A stretch of DNA of 49,625 bases from CAG-411 sp045124315 (GCA_045124315.1 JBGVLO010000054.1:1-49625); one strand, 5' to 3'; counted from the first letter of the stretch, positions 33,052 through 40,996 are shown. Notes: generated from the letters alone by a model not told the origin. Made by a program: numbers and translations.

Positions 33052-33180
33052 AATGCAATGTCAGGGGCGAAGGAAGAGTATATGGAGGAGGGATTTGATG
33101 CATTTTTAGCAAAACCTGTTGTACCGGATATGTTAGAGCATGTGCTTCAGGATATGCTTCCGAAAGAGTTAATAATATAA
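33052..33180 (+). pseudogene. C-terminal fragment of a response-regulator receiver domain
   Basis: Reads N-A-M-S-G-A-K-E-E-Y-M-E-E-G-F-D-A-F-L-A-K-P then VVPDMLEHVL to a stop. The GFDAFLAKP stretch with its conserved Lys is the end of receiver domains from hybrid histidine kinases. Nothing of the phospho-acceptor half remains in frame upstream, so this is a relic. Confidence 0.6.
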
Positions 33181-33192
33181 TACAAAGATGCA

Positions 33193-33240
33193 CACCCACT
33201 ATTGAGCAAGTTCATGTGGGTTCAGATCTTTTGAACTTTG
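33193..33240. repeat. Dispersed repeat B, copy 1
   Basis: Starts CACCCACTATTGAGCAAG and ends CTTTTGAACTTTG. Matches 36291-36338 over almost its whole length (TGAGCAAG, TCATGT, GGTTCAGA and CTTTTGA identical in both). Confidence 0.6.
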
Positions 33241-33256
33241 TATATACAAATAGGAA

Positions 33257-33289
33257 AAGCGCAACAAGTTTGGATTGTTGCGCTTTTTT
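33257..33289 (+). terminator. Terminator before the GntR operon
   Basis: AAAAGCGCAACAA pairs with TTGTTGCGCTTTT around a short loop, and the T run continues. It closes transcription from the ArsC-like region. Confidence 0.9.
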
Positions 33290-33303
33290 GGGTTTATGGA
33301 ATA

Positions 33304-33350
33304 AACAGTATATAACACTTGACAACAGTTATGGACTGTTATATACTGTT
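33304..33350 (+). promoter_or_regulatory. Promoter and 14-bp inverted operator of the GntR-ABC operon
   Basis: TTGACA (33319-33324), 17 bases, TATACT (33342-33347). AACAGTATATAACA (33304-33317) and TGTTATATACTGTT (33337-33350) are perfect inverted copies flanking the -35 and covering the -10. This is a strong candidate operator for the GntR protein encoded next. Confidence 0.85.
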
Positions 33351-33373
33351 GTACAAGGAAGGAGGGTGCGAAA

Positions 33374-33745
33374 TTGAAAATTATTATTAACAGTTCGCTT
33401 ATGGTTCCTATTTATGAACAGATTGTGGATCAGATAAAAACGCTTATTCGGAATGGAGAATTGAAAGAGAATGATATTCTCCCCTCCGTCCGTACCTTGT
33501 CAAAGGAGCTAAAGATTAGTTCTCTGACGGTTAAGAAAGCATATGACAATTTAGAGAGCGAAGGATTTACAGTTACTGTTCACGGAAAGGGAACCTATGT
33601 GGCAGCAACAAATACAGAACGATTATTAGAAGAACAGAAAAAAGAGGTAGAATCGGATCTGGAAAAGGCAATACAAAAAGGCAGACGATGCGGATTAAGT
33701 GACGAAGAGATCAGAAGTTTGTTTGAATTGATATTGGAGGGTTGA
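33374..33745 (+). CDS. GntR-family (YtrA subfamily) transcriptional regulator
   Basis: 123 residues from TTG 33374 with GGAGGG upstream. The winged helix-turn-helix is standard (PIYEQIVDQIKTLIRNGEL, LPSVRTLSKELKISSLTVKK, HGKGTYVA). The short C-terminal helix without an effector domain is typical of YtrA regulators, which sit in front of ABC-2 transporters and respond to cell-envelope antibiotics. The operator at 33304-33350 supports autoregulation of the three-gene operon. Confidence 0.92.
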   Translation: MKIIINSSLMVPIYEQIVDQIKTLIRNGELKENDILPSVRTLSKELKISSLTVKKAYDNLESEGFTVTVHGKGTYVAATNTERLLEEQKKEVESDLEKAIQKGRRCGLSDEEIRSLFELILEG

Positions 33746-33747
33746 TT

Positions 33748-34599
33748 ATGCTAAAGATGGAGCATGTAAGAAAGAATTATAAGAATTTTTCATTGGATTG
33801 TTCGTTGGAAATAAGACCAGGCTGCATAACTGGGCTGATTGGACAAAATGGTGCAGGAAAGAGCACAACTTTTAAATCCATATTGGGATTGATTACTATG
33901 GATGGAGGAAGCATTCAGATATTTGGGAAAGACATACAGGATTTTAATGTGAGGGACAAACAGGATTTTGGGGTTGTATTATCCGATTCTGGGCTCAGTG
34001 GATATTTGACCATCGATGATGTGATACCAGTGTTAGATGCACTTTATGATAAGTTCGATAAAAGTTTTTTTGAGGAACAGGTAGAGCAGTTTCAGTTGCC
34101 ACGTAATAAGAAAATAAAAGAGTTTTCAACTGGTATGAAAGCAAAGCTGAAAGTATTGGTTGCCATTTCCCATAATGCAAGACTGTTAATATTGGATGAG
34201 CCAACCGCAGGTTTAGATGTGGTTGCAAGAGATGAGATATTGGAAATGTTACGGGAATTTATGGAAAAGGATGAGGAACGATCGATTCTGATTAGTTCAC
34301 ATATTTCCAGTGATTTAGAAACTTTATGCGATGAGCTTTACATGATACATGATGGGAAAATTATCCTACATGAAGATACGGATCTTTTGCTGAGTGATTA
34401 TGCGGTGCTAAAAGTGGATGCAGAACAGTACAGAGAGTTGGACAAATCCTATATTCTTCGTTTTAAAGAAAAAAGCTATGGGTATGAATGCTTGACCAAC
34501 CAAAAACAATACTATCTGGAAAATTATCCACAGATCGCAATTGAAAAAGGCACCATTGATGAAGTGATTGCAATGATGATAAGGGGGAAAGCGGAATGA
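33748..34599 (+). CDS. ABC transporter ATPase (YtrB-like)
   Basis: 283 residues from ATG 33748 (GGAGG 33736-33740). Walker A GQNGAGKSTT, degenerate signature FSTGMKAKL, Walker B LLILDEPTAGLD and switch His in LISSHISSD are present. The C-terminal 80 residues are a family-specific extension. It pairs with the membrane protein that overlaps its stop codon. Role: probably export or envelope-stress response, judged from the YtrA-type regulator. Confidence 0.9.
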   Translation: MLKMEHVRKNYKNFSLDCSLEIRPGCITGLIGQNGAGKSTTFKSILGLITMDGGSIQIFGKDIQDFNVRDKQDFGVVLSDSGLSGYLTIDDVIPVLDALYDKFDKSFFEEQVEQFQLPRNKKIKEFSTGMKAKLKVLVAISHNARLLILDEPTAGLDVVARDEILEMLREFMEKDEERSILISSHISSDLETLCDELYMIHDGKIILHEDTDLLLSDYAVLKVDAEQYRELDKSYILRFKEKSYGYECLTNQKQYYLENYPQIAIEKGTIDEVIAMMIRGKAE

Positions 34600-35234
34600 A
34601 AGGTTTATTGATAAAGGATTTTAAATTGATGAAAGGACAAAGGAATTTCTTGCTTATGATTATTGCAATATCCATTGGATCGGCGTTTGCTATGGAGGAT
34701 CTCACTTTCCTTGTTGGATATATGACGGCTCTTTGTTCGATGTTTACATTGAGTAGTATTAGTTATGACGAATTTGAGAATGGAAATGCCTTTTTATTTT
34801 CGTTACCAATCACTAGAAAAAGCTATGTGGCAGAAAAATATACATTTGCTTTGATTGTCAGTGGAGTGTCCTGGGTGTTTTCAACTGTTATTGCTACCAT
34901 TGCAGGGGGAGGGAATGCAGATGTAATTATGGCGGCTTTGTTGATCTTTGCAGTCTTGTTACTTTTTTTAGCCATTATGCTTCCTGTTCAACTGAAATTC
35001 GGTGGAGAGAAAGGTAGAATTGTAATGTTTGCCGTTATTGGTGTGATCGTTCTGATTGGGTTCTTTATTAACGAGATTGCGGATTTCTTCCAGGTTGATC
35101 CAATGGAATTAATGAATCGCTTATCAAGTATGAACAAGGGAATGTTGACTATAATAGCATTTGGTATTGCTATGTTTGGATTGCTGGTATCTTATGGAGT
35201 TAGTGTTGCTATTATGAAGAAAAAAGAGTTTTAA
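34596..35234 (+). CDS. ABC-2 type membrane subunit
   Basis: 212 residues, about six hydrophobic segments (for example LLMIIAISIGSAFAMEDL and VIMAALLIFAVLLLFLAIML). The conserved SYDEFENGNAFLFSLPITRK loop is common in ABC-2 permeases that work with YtrB-like ATPases. The start overlaps the ATPase stop by 4 bases, so the two are co-translated. Confidence 0.85.
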   Translation: MKGLLIKDFKLMKGQRNFLLMIIAISIGSAFAMEDLTFLVGYMTALCSMFTLSSISYDEFENGNAFLFSLPITRKSYVAEKYTFALIVSGVSWVFSTVIATIAGGGNADVIMAALLIFAVLLLFLAIMLPVQLKFGGEKGRIVMFAVIGVIVLIGFFINEIADFFQVDPMELMNRLSSMNKGMLTIIAFGIAMFGLLVSYGVSVAIMKKKEF

Positions 35235-35260
35235 GGGACACAACAGCTTAAATCCATGCA

Positions 35261-35289
35261 TTGACAGTAGAGTATTCCACTGTTATAAT
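35261..35289 (+). promoter_or_regulatory. folA promoter
   Basis: TTGACA (35261-35266), 17 bases, TATAAT (35284-35289). The leader to folA is about 135 bases and contains an imperfect hairpin from GGAGACT to AGTCTCT, which could be an attenuator. Confidence 0.85.
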
Positions 35290-35430
35290 GGAAACAGAAT
35301 ATAGTTTTGTTGCAGTGTGTTATAAGGAGACTGGCGGAAGCAGTGTTAGTAGATACTTCTTCTGTCAAGTCTCTAATTTTGTATTATTGGTTTTGATATA
35401 CATAAGAAAGTTGATATATAGGAGGATAAT

Positions 35431-35907
35431 ATGATTGGTTTGATTGTTGCATATGACAAAAACAGAGTAATTGGAAAAGATGGCAAGATCCCTTGGAGAA
35501 TCAAGGGGGAGCAGAAGCGCTTTAAAGAATTGACCACTGGAAATATTGTGGTTATGGGAAGACGGTCTCATGAGGAAATCGGAAAGGCATTGCCAAATCG
35601 CATTAATATTATTGTATCCAATACCAAGAACTTTGAGGGGGAAAATTTATATACAGCATCTTCCTTGCAGGAAGCCATAGAACTCTTCAAAGATACCGGA
35701 AAAGACATTTATATTTCTGGTGGTGCCAGATTGTATGAAGAGGCAGTGCCATTCGTAGATAAGATGTTCATTACCGAAGTAGAATTAGAAGTGGAAAACG
35801 GAGATACATTTTTCCCGGAATTCAATCAGGAAGAATTTACCCGTACTGTAGAAGAACGCATAGAGGGAGATATCCCATTTTCTTATGTGACCTATGAGAG
35901 AAAATAA
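35431..35907 (+). CDS. folA: Dihydrofolate reductase
   Basis: 158 residues, normal length. MIGLIVAYDKNRVIGKDGKI, PWRIKGEQKRFKELT, VVMGRRSHEEIG and YISGGARLYEEA are the standard substrate- and NADPH-binding motifs. It reduces dihydrofolate to tetrahydrofolate in the cytoplasm. It stands alone, without thyA, behind its own promoter. Trp in the PWR motif is retained. The residue at the usual catalytic Asp/Glu should be checked by alignment. Confidence 0.95.
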   Translation: MIGLIVAYDKNRVIGKDGKIPWRIKGEQKRFKELTTGNIVVMGRRSHEEIGKALPNRINIIVSNTKNFEGENLYTASSLQEAIELFKDTGKDIYISGGARLYEEAVPFVDKMFITEVELEVENGDTFFPEFNQEEFTRTVEERIEGDIPFSYVTYERK

Positions 35908-35933
35908 AATAGGTGCGGGAAGAATGAGAAACT

Positions 35934-36242
35934 CTATGCTTTTTCATCTACATTCATGCCAATAAGGAAGCTGCTATCCAGACTTTTCTTGGCAGCAGTA
36001 TAGGGATTCCCTGGCGTATAGGAAATGGTCTCTAAATCTTTGGTCTCTTTGGAGACGGAAGCCTGATAGTTAGCTGTGGCACTATTTTCTAGTTCTGATG
36101 TTTCGTCGGCTTCTTTGTCGGGAGACAATTCTTCTAAGGCGGAACTACCATTGTTAACTTTTTTTACTTTTGATACTTTTTTCTTATTGTATTGCGGATA
36201 CAAAGATTGTAATGCACCGCTGGAAGATAAACCTGCAATCAT
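35934..36242 (-). CDS. Small Ser/Lys-rich protein of unknown function
   Basis: 102 residues on the minus strand with AAGGGA before its ATG. The N-terminus (MIAGLSSSGALQSLYPQYN) is mildly hydrophobic and not a clear signal peptide. The middle is Lys-rich then Glu/Ser-rich, followed by a Thr/Ser-rich end. No family recognised. The coding sense is supported only by the ribosome-binding site and codon character. The antisense frame from 36076 is less convincing. Confidence 0.5.
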   Translation of the reverse strand: MIAGLSSSGALQSLYPQYNKKKVSKVKKVNNGSSALEELSPDKEADETSELENSATANYQASVSKETKDLETISYTPGNPYTAAKKSLDSSFLIGMNVDEKA

Positions 36243-36290
36243 TGGAATCCCTTCTTTCGTTGTTTGTCCTTTCGTTACAGTTCACATATT

Positions 36291-36338
36291 CACCCACATA
36301 TGAGCAAGCTCATGTAGGTTCAGACCTTTTGACCCTGG
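36291..36338. repeat. Dispersed repeat B, copy 2
   Basis: Starts CACCCACATATGAGCAAG and ends CTTTTGACCCTGG. CATATGAG-CAAG-CTCATGT can form a hairpin. It lies just after a GTTACAGTTCACA half-palindrome (near 36275), whose full hairpin form occurs at 40969-40996. Confidence 0.6.
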
Positions 36339-36384
36339 TATCATATTATATCGGATTGAAATGGGGAATATTTTATGAAGCTTC

Positions 36385-36413
36385 TTGAGAGAATAGGGAA
36401 AATATGCTATATT
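36385..36413 (+). promoter_or_regulatory. Promoter of the Cache sensor gene
   Basis: TTGAGA (36385-36390), 17 bases, TATATT (36408-36413), about 50 bases before the probable start. Confidence 0.65.
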
Positions 36414-36461
36414 AATAAAAGTGTTATTTGACCGTATGGTGTTTGGAAAGAGGTGTGCGAA

Positions 36462-37481
36462 TTGTTTGAAAAAGGACAGCAGAGAGAGATCACAGACTTG
36501 ATCGAGAATATGTTGGATGGATATATTGCGACGCAGAACAGTATGAGAGAGATTGACACCATTGCAGAGAAGAGCAAGCTGCTTGCTATTAGTTCAGCCA
36601 GAGAATTGGGCCGTATGGAGATGGCGGGCGGATTTCAGATTATTACCCAGGAAATTAAAGTCTTTGCTAACGAGAATTTGAAGGCGAACGAAAAGAACAA
36701 AGAGAATGTCGAGGCTTTAAATGAAGAAATTAGTAATATGGTTGGTGTTCGTACTGCGGATGTGGCAAGCGAGTTGATTGATAAGATCGATCGTAATTTG
36801 TTTGAACGTTATTGTGATATTCAGGCATGGGCAGTTTTGGCGGTGGTACAGGCGTTTGCCAAGAATAAGACACCAGAACTTGAACGGAAAGCCACGGAGG
36901 TCATTCAGAATTTGCTTCGTATTTATGAAGTATACAATGAAATTGTAATTGTAGACATTGAAGGAAATATAATCGCAGGTGCAGCAAATGAATCGATAGT
37001 AGGAAAAAATGTAAGTGGGGAAGAATGGTTTCAACAGGCCGTTGTCTCAGAAGGAGCATATGTGACAGATTTGCATTATTCCCAATTCTTACAAAAATAC
37101 ATCGTGTCATATAGTTCCCGTATTCTGGATGAGGAAGGAAATACAGTGGGAGTATTAGCTACCCACTTTAATTGGGATTATATTTTGGATATGATTGATG
37201 TAGCTAAGATTAGCCGTAAAGGTGAGGTATACCTGATCAATGAAACAGGACAGGTAATCGGAGCAAGAGAACGAGACTTGATTTTCCATAAGAACATGTT
37301 GTTAGAGTGTCAGGGAGCACAGACCATCCTGTCAGGAGATAAGCAGGAGGATTATGGGTATGCCCTTGAGATGAACGAGAAGCAGCAGCTTACCAGAGTA
37401 CTTGGATATGCCAAGACGAGAGGATACAACAAGTATGAGGGGAAAGCTTGGGCTGTACTTGCATTGGAAAATATTCGGTAA
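36462..37481 (+). CDS. Soluble sensor with MCP-like segment followed by Cache domain
   Basis: 339 residues if TTG 36462 is used (AAAGAGG just upstream); GTG 36453 is an alternative. The N-terminal 110 residues are helical. The stretch KLLAISSARELGRMEMAGGF then QIITQEIKVFANEN resembles the signalling hairpin of methyl-accepting chemotaxis proteins. Residues about 150-300 form a Cache-like ligand domain (NEIVIVDIEGNIIAGA, GVLATHFNWDYILDMID). There is no membrane segment, and signalling comes before sensing, the reverse of ordinary chemoreceptors. It may sense an internal ligand and act on another protein. Partner unknown. Confidence 0.7.
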   Translation: MFEKGQQREITDLIENMLDGYIATQNSMREIDTIAEKSKLLAISSARELGRMEMAGGFQIITQEIKVFANENLKANEKNKENVEALNEEISNMVGVRTADVASELIDKIDRNLFERYCDIQAWAVLAVVQAFAKNKTPELERKATEVIQNLLRIYEVYNEIVIVDIEGNIIAGAANESIVGKNVSGEEWFQQAVVSEGAYVTDLHYSQFLQKYIVSYSSRILDEEGNTVGVLATHFNWDYILDMIDVAKISRKGEVYLINETGQVIGARERDLIFHKNMLLECQGAQTILSGDKQEDYGYALEMNEKQQLTRVLGYAKTRGYNKYEGKAWAVLALENIR

Positions 37482-37496
37482 AGGAATGAGAATGGA

Positions 37497-37841
37497 ATGG
37501 AAGAACCAAAATACATGTATGCAACGGATGCAATTTGTCAGGAGATTGAACAAAGGATTCCACCAGAGGAAATTTTATATGACTTGACAGATTTATATAA
37601 GGTATTTAGTGACAGTACGAGAATTCGTATATTGTATGCATTGTCCTGTTCGGAATTGTGCGTATATGATATTGCGGCTCTGATCGGAATGAGTCAGTCG
37701 GCAGTTTCTCACCAGCTTCGTGTGTTAAAACAGGCGAAACTGGTTAAGTATAGAAGAGAAGGCAAGATTGTATTCTATTCTCTGGCGGATGATCATATTC
37801 ATACAATTTTAAATCAGGGATTGGAGCATGTGCAGGAATAA
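37497..37841 (+). CDS. ArsR/SmtB-family metal-responsive repressor
   Basis: 114 residues. The winged helix is clear: VFSDSTRIRILYALS, then SELCVYDIAALIGMSQSAVS and HQLRVLKQAKLVKYRREGK. The ELCVYD motif matches the alpha-3 metal site (ELCVxD) of SmtB/CadC-type sensors. Its 3' end overlaps the next gene by 14 bases, so it probably regulates or is co-expressed with that protein. Metal specificity cannot be read directly. Confidence 0.9.
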   Translation: MEEPKYMYATDAICQEIEQRIPPEEILYDLTDLYKVFSDSTRIRILYALSCSELCVYDIAALIGMSQSAVSHQLRVLKQAKLVKYRREGKIVFYSLADDHIHTILNQGLEHVQE

Positions 37842-38508
37842 TCAGTTAGAATACATATTTTCAGAGAAAGAATTATATCCAAGAGCCCGGGAACTGTTTT
37901 TCTTGATGGCTGGATTTTCAGAAAAAAATCCACCCTCCATTTATCAAGAAGAGGAGATTTTTCTGGTACAACAAGCAATAGCAAGTAAGCTTCACATTGT
38001 CATGGAAGCAAAAAAAATACAGCATTATGAGTTTTATAGCCGATATATGATATTGGAAGAAGAACGCTTCGAATATAATATACCCCTACAAAGTTATAAA
38101 GAGCAGATTACCGGGGTGTATGCTTATTTTGTTAGTTCAAAAGAAATAGATATTACAGAACAAAATGTAGCCAGACAGTTGTATGGGGATATATGGCAGA
38201 ATGCCTATTTGGATGCTGCAAGAGAGGCGTCTAGGGAAATGCTTCGGTTATATACAGGACATGTTGTATCACAAGGAATGGCTCCTGGGTTTTATGGAAT
38301 TCCGGTAGAGAACATATCCAATTTGTTTCGGCTTTTGGATACGAAAAGAGCTGGGATAACCCTGGAAGAAGGTGGATATATGAAACCGGAGAAGACGGTT
38401 ATGGGAATATATTTTACCTTGCGTTGGGATCTGAATATTTTTAAGCGGGATTGCAGTAATTGTTTTGCAAAAGGAAAGAATTGTGAATTCTGTATGAGAA
38501 AACTTTGA
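37828..38508 (+). CDS. MetH-activation-domain-like protein with C-terminal cysteine cluster
   Basis: 226 residues. The segment APGFYGIPVENISNLFRLLD to GGYMKPEKTVMGIYF resembles the reactivation domain of cobalamin-dependent methionine synthase (SPGY, and the LT-x-S-x-x-M-x-P region). The last 25 residues hold four Cys (RDCSNCFAKGKNCEFC), suited to metal or iron-sulfur binding. Such stand-alone proteins may reactivate corrinoid enzymes. Overlap with an ArsR gene implies metal control. No MetH is in the window. Confidence 0.65.
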   Translation: MCRNNQLEYIFSEKELYPRARELFFLMAGFSEKNPPSIYQEEEIFLVQQAIASKLHIVMEAKKIQHYEFYSRYMILEEERFEYNIPLQSYKEQITGVYAYFVSSKEIDITEQNVARQLYGDIWQNAYLDAAREASREMLRLYTGHVVSQGMAPGFYGIPVENISNLFRLLDTKRAGITLEEGGYMKPEKTVMGIYFTLRWDLNIFKRDCSNCFAKGKNCEFCMRKL

Positions 38509-38541
38509 ACATTGATAAGTGAATGGAGGAAATAGAGAATT

Positions 38542-39009
38542 ATGAGGAAATTGATGGAACAGATCATAAAGTTTGGAATTATAGGTGTGATAGCTACGAT
38601 CGTAGACTGGGCCATATTTGCGCTTTTGGTAAAAATGTATGAGTTTGGAGTCTTGGGTGGCCTGACTAAGGTCATTGCGCTTCGAAACTGGAAAGTGGTC
38701 GCAACTGTAATTTCCTTTACTGTATCTGTAATTGTGAATTACATTGGTAGTATGAAATTTGTATTTGAGAGACGAGAAGACATGAGTCGAGTGAAGGAAT
38801 TCGTCATTTTTATTATATTAAGTATCATTGGTTTAGGAATCAATATGCTACTCATTTTTGTACTAGATCCAATGGTTGCATGGTTTAAGGATTGGCCAAA
38901 ATTCTTTGCAGAGTTAGCATTTATGTTACCAAAGGCTATTGCAACAGGAGTAGTATTGGTATGGAATTTTGTTACAAGAAAGATTTTCCTGGAGAAAAAA
39001 GCAGAGTAA
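38542..39009 (+). CDS. GtrA-family membrane protein
   Basis: 155 residues, four membrane helices. The opening QIIKFGIIGVIATIVDWAIF and the NYIGSMKFVF and VWNFVTRKIFL segments are the family's conserved positively charged helix ends. GtrA proteins are thought to flip or help transfer lipid-linked sugars for cell-surface polysaccharides. GGAGG precedes the start. No glycosyltransferase is next to it. Confidence 0.88.
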   Translation: MRKLMEQIIKFGIIGVIATIVDWAIFALLVKMYEFGVLGGLTKVIALRNWKVVATVISFTVSVIVNYIGSMKFVFERREDMSRVKEFVIFIILSIIGLGINMLLIFVLDPMVAWFKDWPKFFAELAFMLPKAIATGVVLVWNFVTRKIFLEKKAE

Positions 39010-39119
39010 GGGAAGCGATTGATAGCAACAAGAGGGTGGATTTTTCCTGATATTACGATATCTACAACACATGTTGAAGATATAGAAGAGGTATTTTTAC
39101 AACTGAGGAGGTATAAGTT

Positions 39120-39656
39120 ATGGAATTGATGAAAACAATTGAGACAAGAAGAAGCGTCCGTGCATACAAAGCAGGACAGATTGAGCAGGGTACATTAGAG
39201 GAGCTGATCAAAGCGGCACAGCTTGCTCCATCTTGGAAGAACTCTCAGACAGGCCGTTATTATGTGGTTACTTCGACAGATAAGATGGCAAGTGTAGCAG
39301 AAAAGGGATTGCCAGAATTTAATCGGAAGAATTGTAAGAATGCAGTGGCATTGATTGTTACCACGTTTGTAAAGAATCGCGCTGGTTTTGATCGAGAGGG
39401 AAATCCGGATAATGAGTTAGGAAATGAATGGGGAGCGTATGACCTTGGTCTTGCAAATCAGAACTTATTATTAAAAGCAACAGAGCTAGGGTTATCCAGT
39501 TTAGTGATGGGGATTCGTGATGAGAAAGCACTTCGTGCAGAACTTTCTATTCCAGAGGATCAGGAAGTGGTTTCTGTTATCTCAATCGGATATGCAGATG
39601 AACAGCCGGAGATGCCAAAGAGAAAAGAATTAGAGAAGATTGTCACATTCTTCTAA
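39120..39656 (+). CDS. Nitroreductase-family FMN oxidoreductase
   Basis: 178 residues behind GAGGAGG. TRRSVRAYKAGQIEQGTLEEL, LAPSWKNSQTGRYYVV and the C-terminal VISIGYADEQPEMPKR are the family's FMN-binding and dimer motifs. Members reduce nitro compounds, quinones or enoates with NAD(P)H; the substrate is unknown. A terminator follows directly. The 110 bases before it contain a stop-free stretch continuing the GtrA frame, with no clear meaning. Confidence 0.92.
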   Translation: MELMKTIETRRSVRAYKAGQIEQGTLEELIKAAQLAPSWKNSQTGRYYVVTSTDKMASVAEKGLPEFNRKNCKNAVALIVTTFVKNRAGFDREGNPDNELGNEWGAYDLGLANQNLLLKATELGLSSLVMGIRDEKALRAELSIPEDQEVVSVISIGYADEQPEMPKRKELEKIVTFF

Positions 39657-39665
39657 TAAAAAAAG

Positions 39666-39713
39666 AACCAGATGACTTTCGGTATAGAATCCGATTGTTA
39701 TCTGGTTTTTTTG
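39666..39713 (+). terminator. Terminator after the nitroreductase gene
   Basis: AACCAGAT (39666-39673) pairs with ATCTGGTT (39700-39707), with an inner CGG/CCG, then a T run. Confidence 0.88.
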
Positions 39714-39729
39714 TCTTTATATTATGAAA

Positions 39730-39810
39730 GTTTTGTCAGTAGACCTACTTTGTGTAAACTGACCTTCCATCATGGTAATGTATATGAAGCAGACATGTCT
39801 GTTTCATAGG
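39730..39810. repeat. Dispersed repeat C, copy 1
   Basis: Begins GTTTTGTCAGTAGA and ends AGACATGTCTGTTTCATAGG, with a palindrome GAAGCAGACATGTCTGTTTC near the end. An 83-base relative with the same ends lies at 48875-48957. Confidence 0.5.
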
Positions 39811-39844
39811 AGACTTTGTTCTTTATAATACAACTTAATTACGG

Positions 39845-40528
39845 TTACATAATGGCTACATATGCATACATCACAATATAATGACATAAACTACCCAATA
39901 AAACAAATACATGGAAAATTTCATGTGTTCCAAAGTAAGTGTGTTTTTCGTTAAATTTCTTCATCTTCAAGGCGTAAATTACGCCACCTACCGTATAGCT
40001 GATACCGCCTATAAAAAGTAATAAAAACGCAGTTGCTGGTAGTTTGTAATAAATTTGAGCAATCCCCATAATACAAGTCCAACCCATGGTGATGTACAGT
40101 ACAGAGGAAAACCATTTTGGACAATTGATCCAAAGCGCTTTTAATACCATACCCACCAATGCGGTACACCATACAATTGCACACATGAGATAACCAATGC
40201 GGTTTCGAAGAACAATGAGACAAACAGGCGTATAACTGCCTGCAATCATAATAAAGATCATCATATGATCGCATTTCTTTAAACGATTGTTAATGACTTT
40301 AGTCAAATTGAAGGTGTGGTAAGTGGTACTGGCAGTATAGAGTAGAAACATGCTAATGCAAAAAATAAACATAGAAAATACGCTGACACCTACCCGGCTG
40401 CTGTGATGGAAGGTATGATAAAGCAAAGGAAACATTGCCAATGCAATAAGGAACATACCAATGAAATGTGTAATCGCACTACCGGGATCTTTCGGATGAA
40501 TAAGTTGATACTTAATTTTTCTTATCAT
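39845..40528 (-). CDS. Hemolysin III / PAQR-family membrane protein
   Basis: 227 residues, seven hydrophobic segments. Conserved motifs: DPGSAITHFIGM, STTYHTF, KKCDHMMIFIMIAGSYTPVC and the C-terminal FGTHEIFHVFVLLGSLCHY with His residues thought to bind zinc. The start at 40528 is set by GGAGGG on the minus strand. The family is related to eukaryotic PAQR receptors; the bacterial function is uncertain, and the name is historical. Confidence 0.92.
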   Translation of the reverse strand: MIRKIKYQLIHPKDPGSAITHFIGMFLIALAMFPLLYHTFHHSSRVGVSVFSMFIFCISMFLLYTASTTYHTFNLTKVINNRLKKCDHMMIFIMIAGSYTPVCLIVLRNRIGYLMCAIVWCTALVGMVLKALWINCPKWFSSVLYITMGWTCIMGIAQIYYKLPATAFLLLFIGGISYTVGGVIYALKMKKFNEKHTYFGTHEIFHVFVLLGSLCHYIVMYAYVAIM

Positions 40529-40576
40529 GAATAACCCTCCTTACATAAAATCAAAACAAATAGTTATCTAAAAAAC

Positions 40577-40603
40577 ATAATGTAGTATTAAAAACTACGT
40601 TAT
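40577..40603. promoter_or_regulatory. Inverted repeat between hemolysin III and the DUF951 gene
   Basis: ATAATGTAGT (40577-40586) and ACTACGTTAT (40594-40603) are inverted with one wobble. Placed in the divergent intergenic region, it could be an operator. Confidence 0.45.
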
Positions 40604-40635
40604 TATGTGATATATAATACTATGATAGAAAAAAG

Positions 40636-40664
40636 TTGTCAAGACAGAAAATATTCCTTATACT
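40636..40664 (+). promoter_or_regulatory. Promoter of the DUF951 gene
   Basis: TTGTCA (40636-40641), 17 bases, TATACT (40659-40664). Confidence 0.65.
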
Positions 40665-40750
40665 TATGTACAAGAAAGGTTGTTTTTAATTTCACAGAGC
40701 ATCAGGCAGAATTGTTTGTGTACGTGATAAAGTGGAGAGGAGAAAATAGT

Positions 40751-40927
40751 ATGGATATTCAAGTGGGAAATGTGGTTACATTAAAAAAACAACATCCTTG
40801 TGGTAGTCATGATTGGGAAGTGTTGCGTGTGGGAATCGATTTTCGGTTAAAATGTCAGGGATGTGGACACCAGATTATGCTCCCTAGAAAACAGGTGGAG
40901 AGATCTGTTAAACAGATAAAAGAGTAA
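40751..40927 (+). CDS. DUF951 small zinc-ribbon protein
   Basis: 58 residues from ATG 40751 (GGAGAGGAGA upstream); a longer frame starting at 40607 lacks a site and overlaps the promoter. The core VGNVVTLKKQHPCGSHDWEV, then VGIDFRLKCQGCGHQIMLPR, is the DUF951 signature with Cys ligands. The family is widespread in firmicutes, often near rpsF or chromosome-partition genes, with unknown function. Confidence 0.88.
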   Translation: MDIQVGNVVTLKKQHPCGSHDWEVLRVGIDFRLKCQGCGHQIMLPRKQVERSVKQIKE

Positions 40928-40968
40928 ATCATAGAAAGTTTTCATACGCACCATTGCCCAAATCCGTT

Positions 40969-40996
40969 ACAGTTCGCATACTTGTGAACTGTAACA
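40969..40996. repeat. Palindromic hairpin upstream of the tRNA genes
   Basis: GTTACAGTTC and GAACTGTAAC are perfect 10-bp inverted copies around an 8- to 10-base loop. No T run follows. A GTTACAGTTCACA half lies near 36275. Confidence 0.6.

Noticed and set aside
39010..39119. Stop-free stretch continuing the GtrA frame (RGWIFPDITISTTHVEDIEEV)
   Set aside because: It looks protein-like and contains H-V-E by chance, but has no start, does not resemble the RlmD tail, and matches nothing I recognise.
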